Below are positions 1 to 8,718 of a stretch of 64,000 nt of DNA, one piece after another; positions within the stretch are counted from its first letter, which is position 1; each line of letters opens with the position of its first letter. Made by a program: the position numbers and the translations under genes. The notes beneath the pieces are model-generated. The model saw only the letters and a list, made by a program, of their open reading frames with translations, did no database searches and was not told the origin of the DNA. Source of the DNA: Sphingorhabdus lacus (GTDB taxonomy: Bacteria > Pseudomonadota > Alphaproteobacteria > Sphingomonadales > Sphingomonadaceae). Location of the stretch: contig NZ_CP035733.1 in NCBI RefSeq assembly GCF_009768975.1, positions 868,001-932,000 on the forward strand. Direction: 5' to 3'.

Positions 1-208
1 TCCGAAATCTGCACTACAGGAATGGTGTGCGGCCAATGGTCGTAAAGTACCCGATTACCAAATCACAAAAAAGGAAGGCCCACCCCACGCCATGCGCTTT
101 GAAATTACTGTTACCGTGAAAGGCTTCGATCCGGTCAGCGCGTCGGCGAACAGCAAACAGGCCGCCGAAACGGCCGCTGCCCTCGCCTTTCTGGAGGCCT
201 ACGCATGA
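1..208 (+). CDS. rnc: Ribonuclease III, C-terminal fragment (dsRNA-binding domain)
   Basis: Only the last 68 codons are inside the window; the reading frame begins at base 2 and ends with TGA at 206-208. The fragment starts PKSALQEWC and continues through ITKKEGPPHAMRF to NSKQAAETAAALAFL, which is the alpha-beta-beta-beta-alpha double-stranded RNA-binding domain at the end of RNase III. RNase III cuts structured rRNA precursors and other dsRNA in the cytoplasm. The stop overlaps the era ATG (ATGA), the usual rnc-era arrangement, so the two are probably translationally coupled. The catalytic domain lies outside the window and cannot be judged. Confidence 0.9.
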   Translation, partial: PKSALQEWCAANGRKVPDYQITKKEGPPHAMRFEITVTVKGFDPVSASANSKQAAETAAALAFLEAYA

Positions 209-1098
209 CAAAAAGATGCGGGCATGTCGCCATTATCGGCGCACCAAATGCGGGTAAATCGACGCTCGTAAACGCGTTGGTCGGGCAAAAGGTCGCCATT
301 GTCAGTCCGAAGGCGCAGACCACCCGAACCCGTATGTTGGGTGTCGCCCTGCAGGGTGACACGCAGATTATATTGGTGGACACACCAGGCATTTTCGCCG
401 CCCAACGCCGTCTTGACCGCGCGATGGTGGCGGCCGCTTGGGACGGTGCTGGTGATGCCGATCTCATCGCCCTGATCGTTGACGGGCGGGCCGGTGCAGG
501 GCCAAAGGTCGAAAAAATTCTGCAAGGCCTGAAAGACCGTCCCGAACGCAAATGGCTGGTTCTGAACAAGGTCGATATTGCGGCGAAGGAAAAGCTCCTG
601 TCGCTGACCTCCAAGATCACCGATATCTGTGCTTTTGAGCAAATCTATTTCATCAGCGCAGCTACCGGCGATGGGCTTGACGAGTTCAAAACCGCTTTGG
701 CCGATGCCATGCCCGAGGGCGAATGGCATTTTCCGGAGGATCAGGTTTCAGACGCCACCGATCGCTTGATCGCATCGGAAATCACGCGGGAACAACTTTA
801 TCTGCAACTCCATGAAGAGTTGCCCTATGCAAGCGCAGTTGAAACCGAAAAATATGTCGAGCGGGACGACGGCTCGCTGGAAATCCACCAGCAAATATTG
901 GTGGCTCGTCCGACCCAACGCGCCATCGTGCTCGGCAAAGGCGGAACCCGCATTAAAGCGATCGGTGAAGCTGCGCGTACCGAACTCGCCAAATTGATGG
1001 GCGTGCGGGTGCATCTTTACCTGCACGTGAAAGTGCATGCCAAATGGGACGAGGACCGCAGCCTGTACCGCGATATCGGACTGGAATGGGTGGAGTAG
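205..1098 (+). CDS. era: GTPase Era, 30S ribosome assembly factor
   Basis: 297 residues, the normal length. Era binds the 3' end of 16S rRNA and couples GTP hydrolysis to 30S maturation. G1 is GAPNAGKST at residues 12-20, the switch I threonines lie at 39-42 (QTTRTR), G3 is DTPG at 59-62, and G4 is NKVD near 122. The C-terminal KH RNA-binding domain carries GKGGTRIKAIG near residue 248. The ATG overlaps the rnc stop by four bases. The gene ends tail-to-tail with topA, and its stop codon lies inside a perfect inverted repeat. Nothing is unusual about the protein. Confidence 0.96.
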   Translation: MTKRCGHVAIIGAPNAGKSTLVNALVGQKVAIVSPKAQTTRTRMLGVALQGDTQIILVDTPGIFAAQRRLDRAMVAAAWDGAGDADLIALIVDGRAGAGPKVEKILQGLKDRPERKWLVLNKVDIAAKEKLLSLTSKITDICAFEQIYFISAATGDGLDEFKTALADAMPEGEWHFPEDQVSDATDRLIASEITREQLYLQLHEELPYASAVETEKYVERDDGSLEIHQQILVARPTQRAIVLGKGGTRIKAIGEAARTELAKLMGVRVHLYLHVKVHAKWDEDRSLYRDIGLEWVE

Positions 1099-1114
1099 CG
1101 CTTAGGCTACTCCA
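1091..1114. terminator. Perfect hairpin between convergent era and topA
   Basis: A 9-bp perfect inverted repeat (TGGAGTAGC at 1091-1099 and GCTACTCCA at 1106-1114, 6-base loop) covers the era stop codon and the 18-bp gap before the topA stop. It has no long T-run on either side, so it is not a textbook intrinsic terminator. Its place between two converging genes makes a two-way transcription stop or 3'-end stabiliser the likely role. Confidence 0.55.
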
Positions 1115-1116
1115 AT

Positions 1117-3657
1117 TCACTCCGCCTTGGCCGCAGCTTTCTTTGCTTTTTTGGCCGGTGCCTTTTTCTTCGGCGCGGCTTTCTTTTTAGGCTTGCCCTT
1201 CGACGGCATGGCGGCGCGCGTATCAATGAGTTGCGCGGCTTCTTCCAAAGTTAGGGCATCGGGTGCAATTGATTTGGGCAGTGTCGCGTTGGTCGTTCCG
1301 TCGGTGACATAGGGACCGAAGCGACCTTCCATCAGCTTTATTTCAGCTTCCGTACGCGGGTGCTTGCCCAGTTCCTTCAAGGGAGCCCGCGCTGCACCGC
1401 GACCACGCCCGGGGTTCGCAGCCGCCTCTGCCAATTTGACGACTGCGCTGTTCATGCCTGTCTCGAACACTTCGGCGGTCGACGTTAAACGCGCATATTT
1501 ACCGGCGTGCGCAAGATAGGGGCCATAGCGTCCAATGGACGCCGTAACCGGCTCTCCGCTCTCAGGATGAAGCCCGACTGTGCGTGGAAGCGAAAGCAGT
1601 TTAACGGCCCACTCCAAACCAAAATCTTCTGCAGGCACATCCTTGGGGATCGAAGCGCGTTTGGCCTCTTTTCCTTCTCCAATTTCCACATAAGGGCCAA
1701 AACGACCTGACTTGCGGCTAACTTCCAACTGGGTTTCCGGATGAACACCGAGGACTTCGGGACCGGTATCCTCGCCATTTTCGCCGCCAGGTTGCGCGAA
1801 TTTCCGTGTATATTTGCAATCCGGATAGTTGGAGCACGCCACAAAAGCGCCGAACTTACCGCCGCGCAATGCAAGGCGTCCTTCACCGCACTTTGGACAT
1901 AGGCGTGGATCACTGCCGTCTTCGCGTTCCGGGAAGAGATAGGGGGACAGGAATTTGTCGAGTTCAGCGGTAATATCCGACGGCTTCTGGTCCATCACCT
2001 CGACGGTCTTGGGCTTGAAATCACGCCAGAACGTTTCCAGAAATGCCTGCCACTGGGCCCGTCCCCCACTGATGTCGTCCAGCTGGTCTTCCAGCCCCGC
2101 CGTGTAATCATAGGCGACGTAGCGTTCGAAAAACCGTTCCAGAAATGCCGTGAGAAGACGCCCCGATTCCTCTGCAAAGAAACGGTTTTTCTCGACACGG
2201 ACATAGGCCCGGTCTTTCAATACCTGAATGGTCGACGCATAGGTTGAAGGCCGACCAATACCGAGCTCTTCCAACCGCTTGACCAAGGTCGCTTCGGAGA
2301 AACGGGGCGGGGGTTGAGTGAAATGCTGGGTCTTTTCGACGGCATGTTTTGCTGGCGCATCACCTGCAGTCATCGGCGGCAAAATCGCGCTGTCTTCGCC
2401 CTCGCTATCGTCCAGACCTTCTTCATAAACAGCAAGAAATCCGGGGAATTTCATCACCTGGCCCGTCGCGCGCAGTCCGGTTTGTCCAGTGCCGTCCAGC
2501 ATATCCACGGTAGTGCGTTCCAAGCGTGCTGACGCCATCTGGCTCGCCATCGCACGTTTGTAGATCAGGTCATAAAGACGGCCATGATCCCCCGACCCGG
2601 CCTTGTCTTTCGAAAAGTCAGTCGGCCGGATCGCTTCGTGCGCTTCCTGGGCATTTTTGGCCTTGGTTTGGTAGATGCGTGGTTTTTCCGGAAGATAACC
2701 GCTGTCGAAACGATCAGAGATTGTTTTTCGGGCCGCCGAAATGGCGCTGCCGTCCATCTGCACACCGTCGGTCCGCATATAGGTGATGGCGCCATCTTCG
2801 TAGAGACCCTGCGCAATGCGCATGGTGTGACTTGCGGAGAAGCCAAGCTTCCGCGCAGCTTCTTGCTGTAAGGTAGACGTTGTGAACGGAGGTTGTGGGT
2901 TGCGGGTTACCGGCTTCGTTTCGACGGTCTCGATCCGGAAATTACCCGTCTCTACTGCCAGACGCGCTACCTCTGCATCGCTTTCTGTTTTCAAATCCAT
3001 CTTGTCGAGCTTTACGCCCAGATGCCGAGTTAAACGGGCTTCGAATTTCTGGCCCTTATGCTCCATATTGGCCTTAACCGACCAATATTCCTGCGGACGA
3101 AAAGCCTCTATTTCCCGGTCACGTTCAACAATAAGGCGGAGCGCAACGGACTGCACACGACCGGCGGATTTTGCGCCGGGCAGTTTGCGCCATAACACGG
3201 GTGAAAGCGTGAAGCCGACCAGATAATCAAGCGCGCGTCGGGCGCGATAGGCGTCGATCAGGTCGATATCGAGTTCGCGCGGGCGCGCCATGGCTTCGGT
3301 GACTGCCGCCTTGGTAATGGCGTTGAACGTCACGCGCCCTACATTTTTGGGAAGCGCCTTTTTCTTCGCCAACACTTCCTGAACATGCCAACTGATGGCT
3401 TCACCTTCGCGATCGGGGTCAGTTGCGAGTATCAGGCCGTCCGCTTTTTTGGCTTCATCGGTGATCGCCTTTAACTGCTTCGCCTTGTCGGCATAATTGT
3501 CCCACAGCATTTCAAAGCCGTTGTCCGGGTCAACCGATCCATCTTTCGGCGGCAGATCCCGAATATGTCCATAGGAAGCAAGCACCTTGTAGCCAGGGCC
3601 CAGATACTTCTCGATTGTCTTGGCTTTTGCAGGTGATTCAACGATGACTAATTGCAT
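1117..3657 (-). CDS. topA: DNA topoisomerase I (type IA)
   Basis: 846 residues. It relaxes negative supercoils by a single-strand break through a 5'-phosphotyrosine. The Toprim acidic motif DPDREGEAISWH is at 80-91, and the catalytic tyrosine is Tyr293 in GAITYMRTDG. One four-cysteine zinc finger (CPKCGEGRL ... CSNYPDCKY) lies near residues 585-615, followed by three metal-free repeats of the GRFGPY/GRYGPY type. The last 30 residues are a lysine/alanine tail (KPKKKAAPKKKAPAKKAKK), common in alphaproteobacterial TopA and probably DNA-binding. dprA and plsY lie upstream on the same strand, the frequent plsY-dprA-topA order. An 80-bp gap separates it from dprA. Confidence 0.96.
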   Translation of the reverse strand: MQLVIVESPAKAKTIEKYLGPGYKVLASYGHIRDLPPKDGSVDPDNGFEMLWDNYADKAKQLKAITDEAKKADGLILATDPDREGEAISWHVQEVLAKKKALPKNVGRVTFNAITKAAVTEAMARPRELDIDLIDAYRARRALDYLVGFTLSPVLWRKLPGAKSAGRVQSVALRLIVERDREIEAFRPQEYWSVKANMEHKGQKFEARLTRHLGVKLDKMDLKTESDAEVARLAVETGNFRIETVETKPVTRNPQPPFTTSTLQQEAARKLGFSASHTMRIAQGLYEDGAITYMRTDGVQMDGSAISAARKTISDRFDSGYLPEKPRIYQTKAKNAQEAHEAIRPTDFSKDKAGSGDHGRLYDLIYKRAMASQMASARLERTTVDMLDGTGQTGLRATGQVMKFPGFLAVYEEGLDDSEGEDSAILPPMTAGDAPAKHAVEKTQHFTQPPPRFSEATLVKRLEELGIGRPSTYASTIQVLKDRAYVRVEKNRFFAEESGRLLTAFLERFFERYVAYDYTAGLEDQLDDISGGRAQWQAFLETFWRDFKPKTVEVMDQKPSDITAELDKFLSPYLFPEREDGSDPRLCPKCGEGRLALRGGKFGAFVACSNYPDCKYTRKFAQPGGENGEDTGPEVLGVHPETQLEVSRKSGRFGPYVEIGEGKEAKRASIPKDVPAEDFGLEWAVKLLSLPRTVGLHPESGEPVTASIGRYGPYLAHAGKYARLTSTAEVFETGMNSAVVKLAEAAANPGRGRGAARAPLKELGKHPRTEAEIKLMEGRFGPYVTDGTTNATLPKSIAPDALTLEEAAQLIDTRAAMPSKGKPKKKAAPKKKAPAKKAKKAAAKAE

Positions 3658-3737
3658 GATAATATGAACTTTTCCAAAATCTCTCGCGTACGCGTATAGG
3701 CTGATGGGGTTAACACTGTGCCGTCAAGCCAAAAAAT

Positions 3738-4829
3738 TCATGCTGTCAAACGCACTTTTCCACCCGCTCCACGTTCCAATCGTCCAGACAATTCTAGTTC
3801 GAGCAAAACGGTCTGGACCACGGCCTGGCTTCCGCCAGACTGACGGACGAGTTCATCCACAGCAACATAACTCATACCCAATAGGTCCGTGATCGCCCGT
3901 CGTGCCGGTTCGCTTTCACCTTCAAAGGAAAGCTGCATCGGTTGCGGGGGCGAGGCCGGAAATGCCATGCGGGAATCAATCGGACCAAGAAGCTCCGCAA
4001 TCTCGGACGCGTTCTGCACCAAGGTCGCGCCTTCCCGTATCAGCTGGTTACAGCCCTGTGATCGGGGGTCGAGTGGCGAACCTGGAACAGCCATGACCTC
4101 CCGCCCTGCTTCCGCTGCCAACCGCGCCGTGATCAGTGAGCCCGACTTCGGGGCGGCTTCGACCACGACCGTAGCTTTGGCTAAACCGGCGATTATGCGA
4201 TTACGATATGGAAAATGCCGGGCACGTGGTTCGGTGCCCGGCGGCTGTTCTGCAATTAACAGTCCACGGTCTGCGATAGCCCCCTGCAATTCCCGGTTTT
4301 CCGGAGGGTAATAGATATCCATTCCGCCTGCGATCACCGCGACCGTCCCGCTATCCAGCGACCCGATATGCGCCGCGGTGTCTATCCCGCGGGCTAATCC
4401 CGAAACGACCATTATCCCGCCCTGCCCCAGATCATATGCAAGCGTCCGTGAAAATCTGCACGCACCCGCCGAGGCATTACGTGCCCCCACCATCGCCACC
4501 AAAGGATGATCCAGCAGTTCCATTCTGCCCTTGATTGTCAAAACCGGCGGAGCATTATCGATATGCAACAACCACTGAGGATAGTCTGCATCATCCATAA
4601 ACAGATAACGGGCACCCAAGGTCGCAACCGCCTTCATCTCCGTTTCGACCGATTCACGGCTTGCAACTTTCAGTTGTTTGCCTCCGCCACGCATAACCAG
4701 GTCGGGTAACGCGTCCAGCGCCGCCCTGGCACTGCCGACCCGGGCCATAAGCTGCCGGTACGATACAGGTCCTATGTGCGGAGTGCGGATCAGGCGCAGT
4801 TTATCAATGGTTTCTTCGCCAAACGGCAT
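3738..4829 (-). CDS. dprA: DNA-processing protein DprA (Smf)
   Basis: 363 residues. DprA binds incoming single-stranded DNA during transformation and loads RecA. The central Rossmann-like domain shows GARNASAGACRFSRTLA, SGLARGIDTAAH, GGMDIYYPPENRELQ and SGSLITARLAAEAGREVMAVPG, all standard for the family. The N-terminus has a SAM-like region and the C-terminus (from about 300) a winged-helix DprA_WH domain. The start is 9 bp after the plsY stop, so the two are probably cotranscribed; I see no strong Shine-Dalgarno. A ComEC homologue is also in the window (47387-49558), but dprA is widespread and does not by itself prove competence. Confidence 0.95.
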   Translation of the reverse strand: MPFGEETIDKLRLIRTPHIGPVSYRQLMARVGSARAALDALPDLVMRGGGKQLKVASRESVETEMKAVATLGARYLFMDDADYPQWLLHIDNAPPVLTIKGRMELLDHPLVAMVGARNASAGACRFSRTLAYDLGQGGIMVVSGLARGIDTAAHIGSLDSGTVAVIAGGMDIYYPPENRELQGAIADRGLLIAEQPPGTEPRARHFPYRNRIIAGLAKATVVVEAAPKSGSLITARLAAEAGREVMAVPGSPLDPRSQGCNQLIREGATLVQNASEIAELLGPIDSRMAFPASPPQPMQLSFEGESEPARRAITDLLGMSYVAVDELVRQSGGSQAVVQTVLLELELSGRLERGAGGKVRLTA

Positions 4830-4838
4830 AGGACAAGA

Positions 4839-5438
4839 TCAGTCTTTGCTTTTACCGATCTTGGGTTCTGTTCCGTTGATCAAATTACTGATATTTGCCT
4901 GATGTTTCCAGAATATGATCAATGTGCATGCGCACAGAAGCGGAACCAGGTCGTAACGTTCAAAATAAGCGGCCGCGACTGGCGCCATCAAGGCAGCGAG
5001 CAACCCACCTACCGATGATATTCGGAAGATGAGCAATGCTCCAATCCATGTAATCGCGTAAACGACCCCTCCCTGCCAGAACAGGCCGAACATGATACCT
5101 GCGTAGGTGGCGACGCCCTTGCCGCCCTTGAATTTGAGCCAAACAGGGTAGAGGTGACCAAAAAATGCCCCCGCGGCCGCAGCCAGTTCGGCGCCTGGGA
5201 AAAAGTGCCCGGCAATCCACACCGCGGCAAAGCCTTTGAGTAAATCCAGAAGCAAAGTCAGGGCGGCTAGGCCCTTTCGGCCTGTCCGAAGCACATTGGT
5301 CGCGCCGATATTACCCGAACCGATGGACCGGATATCGCCTCCACCGGCTGCTTTGGTCAGCAAAAGCCCGAAAGGAATGGAACCAAGCCCATAGCCCAAA
5401 CCCAACGCAAATATCATATTGAGCCAAAAGGCTGTCAT
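4839..5438 (-). CDS. plsY: Acyl-phosphate:glycerol-3-phosphate acyltransferase PlsY
   Basis: 199 residues, inner-membrane protein. It transfers the acyl group from acyl-phosphate to sn-glycerol-3-phosphate, the first step of phospholipid synthesis. Conserved motifs are SIPFGLLL near 20, GSGNIGATNVLR near 41-52 and KFKGGKGVATYAG near 103-115; five or so hydrophobic segments alternate with these loops. AGAGGA precedes the ATG on the coding strand. It heads the plsY-dprA-topA group and is divergent from murI. Confidence 0.95.
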   Translation of the reverse strand: MTAFWLNMIFALGLGYGLGSIPFGLLLTKAAGGGDIRSIGSGNIGATNVLRTGRKGLAALTLLLDLLKGFAAVWIAGHFFPGAELAAAAGAFFGHLYPVWLKFKGGKGVATYAGIMFGLFWQGGVVYAITWIGALLIFRISSVGGLLAALMAPVAAAYFERYDLVPLLCACTLIIFWKHQANISNLINGTEPKIGKSKD

Positions 5439-5464
5439 GTGCCGAATCCTCTAACTTACTGTAT

Positions 5465-5493
5465 TATGTAGCTGTTTTGTTCTGCCGGCTCAA
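5465..5493 (-). promoter_or_regulatory. Candidate sigma70-type promoter for plsY-dprA-topA
   Basis: On the minus strand TTGAGC (5493-5488) is followed after exactly 17 bases by TACATA (5470-5465), which runs into AAT. It lies 27 bp upstream of the plsY ATG in the 101-bp gap between divergent plsY and murI. Both hexamers deviate from consensus, so this is a pattern-based suggestion. Confidence 0.35.
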
Positions 5494-5539
5494 GGGAGCA
5501 TGGGTTGCCTTAATCTCTTGCCCTCGATAACACACTTTA

Positions 5540-6343
5540 ATGCCTGCAATCGACACAGACGCCCCGTTATTATTTTTTGATTCCGGGATTGGCGGCCTGT
5601 CGGTGCTTCAGGCTGTGCGGAAAAGTCTGCCGACTGCGCCGATTGTATATGCCGCCGATTATGCCGGTTTACCCTATGGAACCAAAAGTGAAGCCGAAAT
5701 TATGGCGCGTGTACCAGCACTGCTGGGACGACTGGTTGAACGATACAGGCCACGACTAGTCACCATCGCCTGCAACACCGCCTGCACGATCGCACTATCC
5801 CATGTCCGCGCCGCGTTGGATGTTCCAGTCGTGGGTACGGTTCCGGCAATCAAACCAGCAGCAGAATCAACGCGTACGGGAGTTATCGGGCTGCTGGGGA
5901 CAGCCGCAACCATAAGGCAGGCCTATGTTGACCGGTTGCAAACGGCACATGCGCCCGGAATGACCCTGCTGCGTCATGCCGCGCCTGAGTTGGTGCATGC
6001 GGCGGAAAGCAAGTTACGGGGCGAAGCTCCGGATCCTTCCATTTTTTCCCGGGCGATGCAGGGTCTGACGCTGCTTCCCGACGGTGACCGTTTGGATGTC
6101 ACTGCTTTGGGCTGCACCCACTTTCCACTGGTCCAGGACGAACTGTCTGCGGCATGCCCACGAATGCGTTTCGTGGATGGCTCCGCCGGAATTGCGCGCC
6201 GGATACGCTATTTGACCGCAGGACAGGAGTGGCCCGCCGAGTCTTCCGAAGGTGTTTTCGTCACCACAGGATCGTTGGCAGATGTGGAGGGTCTGCAAAC
6301 TGCGTTACATTCCTATGGTTTGACGCAGATCAAATCACTGTGA
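5540..6343 (+). CDS. murI: Glutamate racemase
   Basis: 267 residues. It interconverts L- and D-glutamate for peptidoglycan. The N-terminal FDSGIGGLSVLQAV carries the proton-relay aspartate, the first catalytic cysteine is in ACNTACTIA near residue 78, and the second is in TALGCTHFPLV near 190. Both cysteines and the following TH are present, so it should be active. The ATG has no obvious Shine-Dalgarno. Expressed away from plsY; the next gene, hemA, follows after 127 bp on the same strand. Confidence 0.95.
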   Translation: MPAIDTDAPLLFFDSGIGGLSVLQAVRKSLPTAPIVYAADYAGLPYGTKSEAEIMARVPALLGRLVERYRPRLVTIACNTACTIALSHVRAALDVPVVGTVPAIKPAAESTRTGVIGLLGTAATIRQAYVDRLQTAHAPGMTLLRHAAPELVHAAESKLRGEAPDPSIFSRAMQGLTLLPDGDRLDVTALGCTHFPLVQDELSAACPRMRFVDGSAGIARRIRYLTAGQEWPAESSEGVFVTTGSLADVEGLQTALHSYGLTQIKSL

Positions 6344-6470
6344 GCGATAATTTCGCATTGCGACTATCAGAACGACCGTTATTGCAAGTCGTTCGCGCTG
6401 GATTTTTGGATTTTCGGCGATTATGGGCGACTAAATGCTGCCGCGGCAGTGCAAATCGGGGTTATGTTCC

Positions 6471-7691
6471 GTGAATTATGATGCTGTTTTCGAAAAAGCT
6501 ATCGATCGTCTCCATGCCGAGGGCCGCTATCGCGTTTTCATAGACATTCTGCGCAATAAAGGCGCTTATCCGAATGCGCGCTGCTTTGCCGGACATAATG
6601 GCCCCAAGCCAATCACCGTATGGTGCTCCAATGACTATCTCTGCATGGGTCAGCACCCTAAGGTGATTACCGCAATGGAAGAGGCTTTGCACGACGTAGG
6701 TGCCGGATCGGGCGGCACACGGAATATCGGCGGCAACACCCACTACCATATCGAATTGGAACAGGAACTCGCCGACCTGCACGGCAAGGGCAGCGCGTTG
6801 CTGTTCACCTCGGGCTATGTGTCGAACGACGCGACCTTGTCGACCTTGGCGAAGGTTTTGCCGGGCTGCATTATCTATTCCGACGAACTCAATCACGCAT
6901 CGATGATTGCCGGTATCCGCAATGCAGGATGCGAAAAGCGCGTGTGGCGCCATAATGATCTGGCTCATCTTGAAGAGCTGTTGGCCGCCGACGATCCCGA
7001 AGCGCCGAAACTGATCGCTTTTGAAAGCGTCTATTCGATGGATGGCGACGTTGCCCCTATCGAAGCCATCTGCGATTTGGCCGACAAGTATAACGCCCTC
7101 ACCTATTGTGACGAAGTCCATGCCGTTGGCATGTATGGCGCACGCGGCGGCGGCATTACCGAGCGCGACGGGGTAGCGGACCGCGTTACCATCATCGAAG
7201 GCACATTGGGCAAGGCCTTTGGCGTGATGGGTGGTTATATCGCCGCCGACCAGAAAATCGTCGATGTCATCCGCAGCTACGCACCAGGCTTCATCTTCAC
7301 CACGTCGCTTTCACCTGTTTTGGTTGCTGGTGTATTAGCGGCCGTAAAACATCTGAAAGCGTCCAGCGAAGAGCGTGATGCCCAGCAAGCAAATGCGGCC
7401 ATGCTGAAAACTCTATTTGCCGATGCAGGCCTTCCGGTGATGATGAGCAACACGCACATCGTCCCGTTGATGGTCGGTGACCCGGTCAAGGCAAAGAAAA
7501 TCAGCGACACCTTGCTGGCGGAATATGGCGTCTATGTTCAGCCGATCAATTACCCGACGGTGCCGCGCGGTACCGAGCGTCTGCGTTTTACACCGGGTCC
7601 ACAGCATGATGAAACCATGATGCGCGAGTTGACCGATGCCTTGGTGGAAATCTGGGAACGCTTTGAATTGCGTATCGCGCAGGCGGCCTAG
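6471..7691 (+). CDS. hemA: 5-aminolevulinate synthase
   Basis: 406 residues from a GTG start at 6471 ([15 protein letters not shown]), chosen because family members start at this NYD motif; an in-frame ATG at 6447 or an upstream TTG would add residues not expected. The enzyme condenses glycine with succinyl-CoA to 5-aminolevulinate, the alphaproteobacterial (Shemin) route to haem. [13 protein letters not shown], the glycine-rich [22 protein letters not shown] and the PLP lysine in [14 protein letters not shown] (near 245) are all present. Its TAG stop overlaps the stop of the convergent dehydratase by the four bases CTAG. Confidence 0.95.
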   Translation: MNYDAVFEKAIDRLHAEGRYRVFIDILRNKGAYPNARCFAGHNGPKPITVWCSNDYLCMGQHPKVITAMEEALHDVGAGSGGTRNIGGNTHYHIELEQELADLHGKGSALLFTSGYVSNDATLSTLAKVLPGCIIYSDELNHASMIAGIRNAGCEKRVWRHNDLAHLEELLAADDPEAPKLIAFESVYSMDGDVAPIEAICDLADKYNALTYCDEVHAVGMYGARGGGITERDGVADRVTIIEGTLGKAFGVMGGYIAADQKIVDVIRSYAPGFIFTTSLSPVLVAGVLAAVKHLKASSEERDAQQANAAMLKTLFADAGLPVMMSNTHIVPLMVGDPVKAKKISDTLLAEYGVYVQPINYPTVPRGTERLRFTPGPQHDETMMRELTDALVEIWERFELRIAQAA

Positions 7692-8665
7692 CCGATCATC
7701 TGAATAAAGGTTTCGCGATCCACATTCCCGCCGGACAGTGTCACGGCGGTGACGGGCTTTAGCGATACCTTTCCAGCCAAAACAGCAGCCAACGCAACGG
7801 CACCCCCGGGTTCGACCACAAGGTGCAGTTTTTCAAATGCCAGACGCATGGCGGCCGCGACCTCTTGTGTGGAAACCGACACACCCTTCGAAACCCGGCG
7901 CTGAAGGACTTCAAAGTTGATCGGATATGTCTGCGGCGTTTGCAGTGCGTCGCATTGCGTTGGATAGGTCAGGTCCTCGACGGGTAGTATCTTGCCGGCT
8001 TCCAAGGAACGGATGATATCATCCCAACCTTCCGGCTCTACAATTACCATCTCCGTATCGGGGCACGCCAAGGAAAGCCCGGCGGCAAGACCGCCGCCAC
8101 CGCAGCAGGCAACAATCTGGTCAGGACCATCTAGGCCTATGGCACGCAATTGGGCGGCGATTTCCAATCCTGCGCTGCCCTGCCCTTCGATAACCCACGG
8201 ATCGCCAAAGGCATGCACCAATGTCCCACCATTGCGGTCGATTAGTTCGGAGGCAACGGCGTCGCGGGACTCGGTTGCGCGGTCATAAAGCACGACCGAT
8301 GCGCCTAATGCGCGCGTGGCGGCCAATTTCATCTTAGGAGCGTTGGACGGCATGACAATGGTCGCCGCGACACCCAAGCGCTTTGCAGCCCAGGCCAAAC
8401 CTTGCGCATGGTTTCCACTGGAAACGCCGACCACGCCTTTGCGACGCTGATCGTCCGTCAAATCCGTCAAACGATGCCATGCACCGCGAATCTTAAAGGC
8501 ACCGATCGGCTGGAGCATCTCGGCTTTACACCATATCGTTACACCATCGACCTCCAGCGGCAAAAGTGGCGTTTGCGGCAGGATTGCAGCCACTTTATCC
8601 ATTGCACGCTGGACACCCGCATGGGTTGGCTTGCGATTTGGCGAGAGCAATTCTTGTTCTGTCAT
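7688..8665 (-). CDS. Threonine/serine dehydratase family PLP enzyme
   Basis: 325 residues, fold-type II PLP enzyme. The Schiff-base lysine is Lys58 in [11 protein letters not shown], followed by [17 protein letters not shown] and the phosphate-binding glycine loop [10 protein letters not shown] near 187. There is no C-terminal ACT regulatory domain, so it resembles the catabolic or serine-racemase-like single-domain enzymes rather than biosynthetic IlvA. The probable reaction is L-threonine or L-serine deamination to the 2-oxo acid, but hydroxyaspartate dehydratase or serine racemase activity cannot be excluded from sequence. It is divergent from the polyamine genes, 53 bp away. Confidence 0.85.
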   Translation of the reverse strand: MTEQELLSPNRKPTHAGVQRAMDKVAAILPQTPLLPLEVDGVTIWCKAEMLQPIGAFKIRGAWHRLTDLTDDQRRKGVVGVSSGNHAQGLAWAAKRLGVAATIVMPSNAPKMKLAATRALGASVVLYDRATESRDAVASELIDRNGGTLVHAFGDPWVIEGQGSAGLEIAAQLRAIGLDGPDQIVACCGGGGLAAGLSLACPDTEMVIVEPEGWDDIIRSLEAGKILPVEDLTYPTQCDALQTPQTYPINFEVLQRRVSKGVSVSTQEVAAAMRLAFEKLHLVVEPGGAVALAAVLAGKVSLKPVTAVTLSGGNVDRETFIQMIG

Positions 8666-8718
8666 AAAAGGCCCCTATATGCGTGCGCTAACGAATCCCT
8701 GATAAAAGGAACGGGCGA

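Noticed and set aside
6433-6470. Palindrome CTGCCGCGGCAG before hemA as an operator or terminator
   Set aside because: Only 12 bases without loop or T-run, inside a GC-rich context; no known regulator site matches.
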